A stretch of 64,000 bases of DNA from Conyzicola lurida (GTDB taxonomy: Bacteria; Actinomycetota; Actinomycetes; Actinomycetales; Microbacteriaceae), in NCBI RefSeq assembly GCF_014204935.1, contig NZ_JACHMJ010000001.1, positions 3,162,001 through 3,226,000 of the forward strand. Direction: 5' to 3'. Shown piece by piece: positions 17,350 to 25,600 of this stretch. The notes beneath the pieces are model-generated. The model made no database searches. It was not told the origin of the DNA and was given only the letters and a program-made list of their open reading frames with translations. The translations under genes and the position numbers were made by a program. Position 1 is the stretch's first letter. Each line of letters opens with the position of its first letter.

Positions 17350-19043
17350 GATGCATCCTCCGACCCGGTCGCTGAGCCTGTCGAAGCGCCCGATGCGGGC
17401 CCTTCGACAAGCTCAGGGTCCGCTAGTTTCTGTTGTTGCTGCTGCTCCTGCTGCCCGTTGCCCTTCGGGCCGTCGAGCGGCGAGTGGTCCTGCAGGTGCT
17501 CGGCCGCGATGATCGGGATCGCCTGCGTGTTCGTGTTCGACGCCTGGTCGGCGACGAGACCCTGGATGCTGTGGCGCGACACCTGCAGCGGGTCGAGTCC
17601 GACGACCCATGTGTCCTTCGAGCCGCCGCCCTGCGAGCTGTTGACGACGAGTTCGCCCTCGGGCAGCGCGACGCGGGTGAGGCCGCCGGGCAGCACCCAG
17701 ATGTCCTTGCCGTCGTTGACCGCGAAGGGGCGGAGGTCGGCGTGACGCGGGCGCATGCCGTCGTCGACGAGGGTGGGGATGGTCGACAGCTGCACGACGG
17801 GCTGCGCGATCCAGCCGCGCGGGTCCTTGATCAGGCTGTTGCGCAGCTTCTCCAGCTCGTCCTTCGAGGCGGCGGGGCCCACGACGAGTCCCTTTCCGCC
17901 GGAACCGTCGACGGGTTTCACGACGAGCTCGTCGAGCCGGTCGAGAACCTCTTCGAGCGCTCCCGGGTCTTCGAGGCGCCAGGTGTCGACGTTCTTGAGG
18001 ATCGGCTCCTCGCCCAGGTAGTAGCGGGTGAGGTCGGGCAGGTAGGTGTAGACGAGCTTGTCGTCGGCCACGCCGTTGCCGACCGCGTTCGCGATCGTGA
18101 CGTTGCCGAGGCGGGCAGCGAGCAGCAGACCGGGCGAGCCCAGCATCGAGTCGGCGCGGAACTGCAGCGGATCGAGGAACTCGTCGTCGACGCGGCGGTA
18201 GATCACGTCCACCCGGGTCGGGCCCGCGGTCGTCCGCATCCAGACGCGGCCTCCCGAGCAGAACAGGTCGCGGCCCTCGACGAGCTCGACGCCCATGAGG
18301 CGCGCGAGCAGGGTGTGCTCGAAGTACGCGGAGTTGTAGACACCCGGGGTGAGCACGACCACGTTGGGGTCGTCGACACCCTCCGGTGCGCTGGCCCGCA
18401 GTGCCTGCAGCAATTTGTGGGGGTATTCGCCGACCGGGCGCACGCGCATCGATACGAAGAGCTCGGGCAACGTCTGGGCCATGACCCGTCGGTTCGAGAT
18501 CACGTAGCTGACGCCGGACGGCACCCGGACGTTGTCTTCGAGGACGCGCCATCCGCCCTGCTCGTCTCTGATCAGGTCGATGCCGCTGACCTGGATCCGC
18601 ACGCCGTTGGCGGGCTCGATACCGGCCGCCTCGCGGTGGAAGTGGCTCGAGCTGGTGACGAGCTTGGCCGGGATCACCCCGTCCTTGATCGCCTCCTGCT
18701 TGCCGTAGATGTCGGCGAGGAAGGCCTCGAGCGCGCGCACGCGCTGCTTGATGCCGGACTCGACCTCGAGCCACTCGGCCTGCTCGATCACCCGGGGAAC
18801 CGCGTCGAGCGGGAAGGGTCTCTCCTCGCCCGCGAAGTCGAAAGTCACCCCCTGGGCCAGGTAGGAACTCGCCAGGGCATCCGTTCTGCCCCGCAGTTCC
18901 TCCTGCGTCATCTGCGCGAGCGCGGCGTGGAGCGCCTTGTACGGCGGCCTCGCCTTTCCCGGCGTGGAAAACATTTCATCGAACGCGACCGCGCCAGTCC
19001 TGCGCGTGGTGGTGGCGCCATAGTCATCAAACAGGTCGCCCAT
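17343..19043 (-). CDS. Circularly permuted ATP-grasp enzyme with repeat-derived tail
   Basis: A 566-residue circularly permuted ATP-grasp protein (type 2). Conserved blocks include YYGKQEAI-like FLADIYGKQEAI, the DLIRDEQGGWRVLEDNVRVPSGVSYV segment (mid-protein), ILTPGVYNSAYFEH-like and the VVKPVDGSGGKGLVVGP grasp loop. It presumably ligates an amine to a carboxylate using ATP. The core ends near residue 510. The remaining ~50 residues are low complexity: a glutamine run (QEQQQQQK), then sequence translated from a family-1 repeat (PELVEGP and ASTGSATGS). This tail looks like an insertion at the 3' end that moved the stop codon. First gene of the triad with alpha-E and transglutaminase-like genes. 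Confidence 0.93.
   Translation of the reverse strand: MGDLFDDYGATTTRRTGAVAFDEMFSTPGKARPPYKALHAALAQMTQEELRGRTDALASSYLAQGVTFDFAGEERPFPLDAVPRVIEQAEWLEVESGIKQRVRALEAFLADIYGKQEAIKDGVIPAKLVTSSSHFHREAAGIEPANGVRIQVSGIDLIRDEQGGWRVLEDNVRVPSGVSYVISNRRVMAQTLPELFVSMRVRPVGEYPHKLLQALRASAPEGVDDPNVVVLTPGVYNSAYFEHTLLARLMGVELVEGRDLFCSGGRVWMRTTAGPTRVDVIYRRVDDEFLDPLQFRADSMLGSPGLLLAARLGNVTIANAVGNGVADDKLVYTYLPDLTRYYLGEEPILKNVDTWRLEDPGALEEVLDRLDELVVKPVDGSGGKGLVVGPAASKDELEKLRNSLIKDPRGWIAQPVVQLSTIPTLVDDGMRPRHADLRPFAVNDGKDIWVLPGGLTRVALPEGELVVNSSQGGGSKDTWVVGLDPLQVSRHSIQGLVADQASNTNTQAIPIIAAEHLQDHSPLDGPKGNGQQEQQQQQKLADPELVEGPASGASTGSATGSEDASC
17372..17418. repeat. Family-1 repeat inside the 3' end of the ATP-grasp gene
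   Basis: CTGAGCCTGTCGAA (17372-17385) and CCTTCGACAAGCTCAGGG (17401-17418) form an inverted pair within the coding region, 29-75 bp from its stop. In the frame used they encode PELVEGP and STGSAT-type peptides, without disrupting the reading frame. Confidence 0.8.
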
Positions 19044-19099
19044 GGCCCCACTCTAATCGGGCCATGTTGCGGCGTTGTTTCGGCCGTGCGTGTCGAAGA

Positions 19100-20032
19100 T
19101 TACGAGCGGTCGGATGCCGCGGGCCGCCGCTCCGCCGTGCCCGGCAGCCCCAGCGCGGCGAACCCGGCGTCGAGCGCGGCCAGTGCGTCCGCGTCGATCT
19201 CGGCCGGCCGCCACCGGCTGATCGGGCGGAAGTCGAGCCCCGAACGCCGTGCGACCAGCGCCTTCGCCGAGTTCGGATAGGCGGGCGCCATCGCCGACTC
19301 CTGGGCGACGAGCGCGGCCTGCACGGCGGGCGCCCGCTCGTCGTCGGGGTTGGCGCAGAGCCAGGCCACGGTGTCGGGGTAGACGTTGACGACCCAGCCC
19401 GAGAGTCCGTGTACCCCGACCGCGACCGACTCGACGAGGCTCTCGATGCCGGCGTTGAAGACGCGCAGCGGCGTGCCCTCGGCCGCGGCGACGCGCTCGG
19501 CCATGACCGCGACGTCGTGGCTGGTCTCTTTGAAGAAGGAGAAGCGTCCGGTGTCGGCGATCCAGGCGATCAGATCGGTGGAGAACAGGCGGTGATACGG
19601 CAGGGGGCACTCGTAGATGCCGAAATCGACACCGGGGTTGGCGTCGAGGATGCGCTCGAGGCGCGCGCGCAGCTCGGTCTCGGAGGCGTCGGCGTCGACG
19701 AGCACCGAGGCGATCAGCACCACCGCGTCCACGCCGGTCGCGGCGAGCCGGGCGGCCGCCCGCGCCTGCTCGTCGGCCGAACCCGAGTCGGCGACGGCCG
19801 CGATCACGGGCACGCGGCCGGCAGCACGCGCGACGACGCGGGCGGCGAGGGCGAGCCGCTCCTCCTCGCTCAGGTCGAACATCTCGCCGGAGAGCGCACC
19901 GGGGAAGAGGCCGGCCGCGCCCTGCCTGATCAGCCAGTCGGTGTACCCGTCGACCACCGCCCAGTCGATCGTGAGGTCGTCGCTCAGCGGGGTGAGCATC
20001 ACGGGCCAGGCGCCGGCGGGTAGGGCTGTCAT
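19100..20032 (-). CDS. Dihydrodipicolinate synthase/N-acetylneuraminate lyase family aldolase
   Basis: A 310-residue class I aldolase of the DapA/NanA superfamily with a TIM-barrel layout. Visible are the GALSGEMFDLSEEER phosphate-loop-like segment, FGIYECPLPYHR containing the conserved tyrosine, and the Schiff-base lysine in SFFKETSHD (about residue 165). The YNxP motif of true DapA reads YECP, and the usual GTTGE reads GALSGE, so it is probably not lysine-biosynthetic but a 2-keto-3-deoxy sugar acid or related aldolase. ATG at 20032 was taken in place of a TTG at 20044. It is divergent from the MetE-like gene; the shared gap contains a perfect inverted repeat. Confidence 0.87.
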   Translation of the reverse strand: MTALPAGAWPVMLTPLSDDLTIDWAVVDGYTDWLIRQGAAGLFPGALSGEMFDLSEEERLALAARVVARAAGRVPVIAAVADSGSADEQARAAARLAATGVDAVVLIASVLVDADASETELRARLERILDANPGVDFGIYECPLPYHRLFSTDLIAWIADTGRFSFFKETSHDVAVMAERVAAAEGTPLRVFNAGIESLVESVAVGVHGLSGWVVNVYPDTVAWLCANPDDERAPAVQAALVAQESAMAPAYPNSAKALVARRSGLDFRPISRWRPAEIDADALAALDAGFAALGLPGTAERRPAASDRS

Positions 20033-20107
20033 CGCGGGGTCCAATCGTCGTCGATGCGGAAAGCGATTTCCAGCCTACGAGATCGCGGTGACGATCGCGA
20101 CGGCCGC

Positions 20108-20155
20108 CGCGTGTTACGCCGTTCGACAGTGCGCCGAAACCGCGCGTAACACGCG
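20108..20155. promoter_or_regulatory. Perfect 12-bp inverted repeat in a divergent promoter region
   Basis: CGCGTGTTACGC (20108-20119) and GCGTAACACGCG (20144-20155) are exact inverse complements separated by 24 bp, giving a centre-to-centre spacing of 36 bp. The pair ends 16 bp before the MetE-like start codon and 76 bp upstream of the divergent aldolase gene. It could be a two-site operator or an RNA hairpin in the leader of the methyltransferase gene. Confidence 0.55.
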
Positions 20156-20171
20156 TGCCACGATTGAGCAC

Positions 20172-21389
20172 ATGCTGAACAGTTCCGACCGCATCCAGAC
20201 CACCCACGCCGGCAGCCTGCCCCGCACGCCCGAGCTCATCGCGGCCAACGAGGCGCGGGAGTTCGAGGAGGACGGCTTCACCTTCAAGCGCACCCCCGAG
20301 TACACACAGCTCGAGGGCGAGGCGGTCGCGGACCTCGTCGCTCGCCAGAAGGCCCTCGGCATCACGGTGCCCGGCGACGGCGAGTACGGCAAGGCCATGT
20401 CGAGCGCGGTGGACTACGGCGCGTGGTGGTCCTACTCGTTCCAGCGAGTGAGCGGCCTGTCGCTCGACGGCTCCAACATCTTCACCACCCCGCCCGTGCG
20501 CTCGACTCCCGGCAACGTGCGGCTCACCTCCTTCCCCGACCGCCGCGACCGCGAGCTCTTCGCCGAGGCGTACACCGACGGCGTCGAGACCGGCTCCGGC
20601 GCCACCCCGTTCCCCTCGACCACCGGCCCGATCTCGTACATCGGCCACGAGGCGATCGCGAACGACATCGCCAACCTCACGAGCGCCCTCGCGGCATCCG
20701 GCTTCACCGAGGGGTTCATCACCTCGATCGCTCCCGGCAGCGCCTCGCGCGTACTCAACGAGCACTACGCCACCGAGGAAGAGCACATCTGGGCGTGGGC
20801 CGACGCCCTGCACGAGGAATACAAGGCGATCACCGACGCCGGCCTCGTGGTGCAGATCGACGACCCGTCGATCGCCGAGAACTGGGACCAGATCAACCCC
20901 GAGCCGTCGATCGAGGACTACCGCGCCTTCACACGCATCCGCGTCGAGGCCCTCAACTACGCTCTGCGCGACCTGCCCGAAGACCAGATCCGTTTCCACC
21001 TCTGTTGGGGAAGCTGGCACGGGCCGCACACCACCGACATCGAGCTCAAGCACATCGTCGACCTCATGCTCGAGATCAACGCGGGCGCGTACTCGTTCGA
21101 AGCCGCCAACGCGCGTCACGAACACGAGTGGACCGTCTGGGAAGAGACGAAGCTGCCCGAGGGCAAGTTGATCCTGCCCGGCGTGATCGGCCACGCGACC
21201 AACGTCGTCGAGCACCCGGAGCTCGTGGCCCAGCGCATCGAGCGTTTCGCCTCGGCCGTCGGTCGCGAGAACGTGATCGCGTCGACCGACTGCGGACTCG
21301 GCGGACGCATCCACCCGCAGATCGCCGTCGCCAAGCTGGAAGCGCTCGGCCGCGGCGCCGAGCTCGCCACCGAGCGTCTCTGGCGCTAG
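20172..21389 (+). CDS. Cobalamin-independent methionine synthase-like methyltransferase
   Basis: A 405-residue protein corresponding to the catalytic C-terminal barrel of MetE, without the N-terminal duplicated barrel. The four zinc ligands are conserved: H276 and C278 in FHLCWG, E310 in SFEAAN, and C374 in STDCGLGG. N-terminal TTHAGSLPRTPEL is the usual substrate-pocket segment. Such short MetE-like proteins (MetE-II/MesD-like) transfer methyl groups to homocysteine or other thiols from varied donors; the acceptor here is not established. ATG at 20172 gives the canonical N-terminus. It is followed by a hairpin terminator at 21418 and preceded by an inverted repeat that may control it. Confidence 0.88.
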   Translation: MLNSSDRIQTTHAGSLPRTPELIAANEAREFEEDGFTFKRTPEYTQLEGEAVADLVARQKALGITVPGDGEYGKAMSSAVDYGAWWSYSFQRVSGLSLDGSNIFTTPPVRSTPGNVRLTSFPDRRDRELFAEAYTDGVETGSGATPFPSTTGPISYIGHEAIANDIANLTSALAASGFTEGFITSIAPGSASRVLNEHYATEEEHIWAWADALHEEYKAITDAGLVVQIDDPSIAENWDQINPEPSIEDYRAFTRIRVEALNYALRDLPEDQIRFHLCWGSWHGPHTTDIELKHIVDLMLEINAGAYSFEAANARHEHEWTVWEETKLPEGKLILPGVIGHATNVVEHPELVAQRIERFASAVGRENVIASTDCGLGGRIHPQIAVAKLEALGRGAELATERLWR

Positions 21390-21417
21390 CGGCACGGGCA
21401 CCTCTGCCCATCGAGAC

Positions 21418-21455
21418 CGCGCGGCCACTCTGACTAAGGTGGGAGTGGCCGCGCG
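21418..21455 (+). terminator. Hairpin terminator after the MetE-like gene
   Basis: CGCGCGGCCACTC (21418-21430) pairs perfectly with GAGTGGCCGCGCG (21443-21455) across a 12-nt loop, 29 bp after the stop codon. There is no U-run, as is common for actinobacterial terminators. It separates the methyltransferase from the secretion locus. Confidence 0.7.
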
Positions 21456-21496
21456 ACCGTGTCACCGCGCCGGCCCGACACATGGGGGTATTGCGA

Positions 21497-22630
21497 GTGA
21501 GCTTTGACGGCCTCGGCGTTCTGCCCGCTCCCCTCGGCCGACGTGCCCTCTCTTTTGCGGTGGATGCCGCGATCGTGGCGATCGCCGCCATTCCCGCGTT
21601 CATCGGCTACCCCCTGCTGCTCGCCGCAGCGCTCGCGGGCGACACGGGTTCGGGCCCGGTGCCGCTCGTCCTGGTGATCGTCGGCGTCGTGCTGGCCGAC
21701 GCGGTCGTCATCGTGCAGCTCGTGCTGCACGGGCTGCGCGGCATCACCGTGGGCAAGAAACTGCTCGGCCTGCGGTCGGTCAACGTCGACACGCTGGAGA
21801 AGCCCGGGTTCTGGCGCGTCGTGCTGCGTGCGATCGTGCTCGGCGCGAGTTCGATCGTCCCCGTCGCCGGCCCCGCGGTGCTGCTCGCCTCCCCCCTGTG
21901 GGCGTCGAACGCGCAGAAGCGCGGCTGGCTCGACGCGGTCAGCCGCTCGGTACTCGTCGACGCGCGACTCGGCGTCGACCCGTACGACGCCACGGCGATG
22001 CGCGAGGCCCGCAAAGCGCGCGACCGCGCGAACGCCGAGCCCGCCCCCGAGGTTCCGTCGCTCGCCACGGGCACCGGCGCGCCCACTCCGTTCGCGCCGG
22101 GCACCCGCTCGCGATCGTCGATCGTCGGCGGCGCCCCCGCGACCGGCGCCCTCGCCGAAGCCGCCCCGGCCACCGCCGATCCCGCGGGTCCGGTCGCTCC
22201 GGCGACACCTCCCGCAGTTCCCTCCACTCCCGCCACGGGCTCGGTCGGCCTGCCGCCCGGCTTTGGCCAGGCCGCGGCGGCGACGCCCGCGGCGGAAGCG
22301 CTCCTCCTGGGCGAGAACGGTCTGCGCTACGCGCTCAAGGCGACCGCCGTGATCGGCCGCAATCCCGTCGCGGACCCCGCGAAGCCGGAGGCGGCGAGCA
22401 TCATCGTCGCCGACGAGACCTTCTCGATGTCGAAGACGCACGCGCGGCTCGAGCTCGACGCCGACGGCGTGTGGGTCACCGACCTGAGTTCGAGCAACGG
22501 CACCGCCGCCGTGGACACGGCGGGCGCGTCATCCGATCTCACGGCGGGTACGCCCGCCCACGTCGCCTGGGGAGGCACCGTCCGTTTCGGCGACCGGGTC
22601 TTCACGGTCCACCAGTCCAGCAGTTTCTGA
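21497..22630 (+). CDS. RDD-family membrane protein with C-terminal FHA domain (T7SS-associated)
   Basis: About 377 residues. An N-terminal RDD domain (PLGRRALSFAVDAAIVAI with the R/D/D-type pattern, GITVGKKLLGLRSV) has three to four membrane segments within residues 1-140. A Pro/Ala/Thr-rich linker (~170-255) connects to an FHA domain (GRNPVADP, SMSKTHARLELD, TDLSSSNGT; ~285-370) that would bind phosphothreonine. GTG at 21497 is preferred for the GGGGG 8 nt upstream; ATG at 21482 is an alternative. The stop overlaps the AAGGAG ribosome-binding site of the EccC-like gene. It is probably a membrane component of the secretion machine, perhaps regulated by a Ser/Thr kinase through FHA. Function inferred from context. 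Confidence 0.85.
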   Translation: MSFDGLGVLPAPLGRRALSFAVDAAIVAIAAIPAFIGYPLLLAAALAGDTGSGPVPLVLVIVGVVLADAVVIVQLVLHGLRGITVGKKLLGLRSVNVDTLEKPGFWRVVLRAIVLGASSIVPVAGPAVLLASPLWASNAQKRGWLDAVSRSVLVDARLGVDPYDATAMREARKARDRANAEPAPEVPSLATGTGAPTPFAPGTRSRSSIVGGAPATGALAEAAPATADPAGPVAPATPPAVPSTPATGSVGLPPGFGQAAAATPAAEALLLGENGLRYALKATAVIGRNPVADPAKPEAASIIVADETFSMSKTHARLELDADGVWVTDLSSSNGTAAVDTAGASSDLTAGTPAHVAWGGTVRFGDRVFTVHQSSSF

Positions 22631-22644
22631 AGGAGCACCGCTAA

Positions 22645-25600
22645 GTGAAACTCAAACTGGCGCTCAAGCGCGAGAACGGCGAATCGACCGACATCGTCGT
22701 CACCGCCGACGCCACCGCGACCGTCGGCGACGTCGCCCGCACGATCGCCGAGACCGACCCGTCTACGCCGCTGGTCCCGAGCCCGCAGACCGCCCTCACC
22801 CTGCAGGTGGGGCCGCCGAACGCCGCGAAACTCGTCATCCTCGACGCGACCGTGCCCATCGGCGACGCCGCCATCGGTTCGGGCTTCGACGCGGTCGTCG
22901 TGACCGCGCCGGTGTACCCGGTCGGGGGCGCCGGCAGCGACCCGCGGGCGACCGCCGCCGTTCTGCGCGTCACCGCCGGCCCCGACGCCGGGCGCGAATA
23001 CCGCCTCCCGCTCGGTTCCTCGACGCTCGGCCGCGACGCCGCCAATGCCGTCGTGATCGCCGACCCGCTCATCTCGAAACGGCACGCGCGCATCGAACTC
23101 TCGCCCTCGGGAGTCGACATCGTCGACCTCAACTCGGCCAACGGCATCCTCGTCGACGGTGGACTCGTGCCGCGGCTGTCACTGCCGAGCGGGCAGTCGG
23201 TCGTGCTGGGCGACAGCACGGTCACCATCACCCTGATGGCGAACCCGTCGCTCACCGACGACGGCATCCTCGAGCGCGGCGGCCAGCTGCGGTTCAACCG
23301 CTCGCCCCGCGTGGAGGCGCGCTACCCGTCGAAGGAGCTCGCGACCCCCGAGGTGCCGATCGACGCCGACAAGCCGCCGTTCACCGTCATCACGATGATC
23401 GCCCCTGTTCTGATGGGCGGCACGATGTTCGCGCTCACCGGAAACCCGATCTCGCTGGCGTTCGTCGCCCTTGCCCCCGTGATGGTGTTCGGCAACTACT
23501 TCGCGCAGAAGCAGCGGATCGGCAAGAAAACCAAAATCGAAATCGAACGCTTCGAGCTGCAGATCGCCGATCTGGAAGACCAGTTCGAGCAGGAGGCCCC
23601 GCAGGAACGCGCGATCCGGCTGCTCGAGAGCCCCTCGGTCGCCGAGGTCTACGCGGAGGCGCACCGCCTCGGTCCGATGCTCTGGACCCGGCGCCCCGAA
23701 CACTGGAACTTCCTCGACGTGCGCCTCGGTCTCGGCAGCATGCCGTCGCGGCTCACGATCGCCGAAGACGACGGTCGCGGCGGCCTGCCGCTGTTCTCTC
23801 GCCGGGTGGACGACCTGCGCGAACGAGTGCGCCTGATCAGCGACGTGCCGGTGGTCGAGAACCCGTTCCTGTCGGGCGCACTCGGCGTCAGCGGCCCGAG
23901 CACCCTCGTGGCCGACGCCACCCGGGCGCTCGTCGTGCAGTACGCCGGCCTGCACTCCCCCGCCGAGGTCGGCTTCGCGGCGCTGCTCTCCCCCGATTCC
24001 ACCCCCGAGTTCGAGTGGCTCAAGTGGCTGCCGCACACGACGTCGCCGCACAGCCCCGTCGGCGCCGCGCCGCTCGCCGACAGCGCCGCGACAGGGCGGG
24101 CGATGCTCAACGCGCTCGAAGAGATCATCGCGTCCCGCCGGGCCGACGTCCGGCGGGCGGCCGACGCCCGTGGCGCCTCGGAAGACGACAAGGCCGCCGC
24201 CGCCCGCGGCGCCAAGGTCGGATCCCGCGACGCCGGGTCGTTCTTCTCCGACGGTGGAGCGGCCCTCGTGCTGCTCATCGCCGGCGACGCCCCCGTCGAC
24301 CGGGCGCGCCTGGTCCAGATCGTCGAGGACGCGGCCGACGCGCACGTGTTCCCCATCTGGATGGCCCCGACCGTGGAAGCACTGCCGGCCGCCTGCCGGA
24401 CGTTCGTCGACGTGACCGGCGGCCTCGAGGCATCCGTCGTCCACTTCGTCCGTCAGGGCATGATCGTTCCCGACGTGCGGGTCGAGGGCGTCTCCGCCGA
24501 CTACGCGCGGATGCTCGCCCGCCGCCTCGCGCCCGTCGTCGACGCCGGCGCGGTGATCGCCGACTCGAGCGACCTGCCGCGCAGCGTCTCTCTGCTCACC
24601 CTGCTCGGTGCCGACCTGTCGACCGAGACCCAGGCCGCGATCGACCGCTGGAGCCAGAACAACTCGATCCACGACCGCAGCGGCCGCCCGCCGATCGCCC
24701 GCAAGCGCGCCGGCACCCTGCGCGCGCTCGTCGGCCAGACCTCCCCCGACGCGATGCATCTCGACCTGCGCACGCAGGGCCCGCACGCGCTCGTCGGCGG
24801 CACCACCGGTTCGGGCAAGAGCGAGTTCCTGCAGGCCTGGGTGCTCGGCATGGCGGCCGAGTACAGCTCCGACCGCGTCACGTTCCTCTTCGTCGACTAC
24901 AAGGGCGGGTCGGCCTTCGCGGAATGCGTGAAGCTGCCGCACTGCGTCGGCCTCGTCACCGACCTCAGCCCGCACCTCGTGCGTCGAGCGCTCACCAGCC
25001 TGCGCGCCGAGCTGCACCACCGCGAGCACCTCTTCAACCGCAAAAAGGTCAAAGACCTGATCGAGCTCGAGAAGCGCGGCGACCCCGAATGCCCGCCCGC
25101 CCTCGTGCTCGTGATCGACGAGTTCGCGGCCTTGGCCGGCGAGGTGCCCGAGTTCGTCGACGGAGTCGTCGACATCGCCCAGCGCGGCCGCTCGCTCGGC
25201 ATCCACCTGATCATGGCCACGCAGCGCCCGGCGGGCGTCATCAAGGACAACCTGCGCGCCAACACCAACCTGCGCGTCGCCCTCCGCATGGCCGACGAGT
25301 CGGACTCGAAGGACGTCGTCGGCGACCCGGTCGCCGGCACCTTCGACCCGTCCATCCCCGGTCGCGCGATCGCGAAGACCGGCCCGGGCCGCCTCATCCC
25401 GTTCCAGTCCGGCTACGCCGGCGGGTGGACGACAGACGAGCCGGATGTCGCGGGTGTCAAGATCTCGGAACTGCGATTCGGCGCGACCACGCCGTGGGAC
25501 CCGCCCGTGCAGGAGTCGAACGAACAGACGGAGGACCTCGGCCCGAACGACCAGTCGCGCATCGTCACCAACCTCGTGAGCGCGGCGAAGGCCGTGGGAA

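Noticed and set aside
20108-20155. A SAM or cobalamin riboswitch before the MetE-like gene
   Set aside because: The gap is too short and shows only one inverted pair; no conserved riboswitch core (such as a kink-turn or B12 box) is visible.
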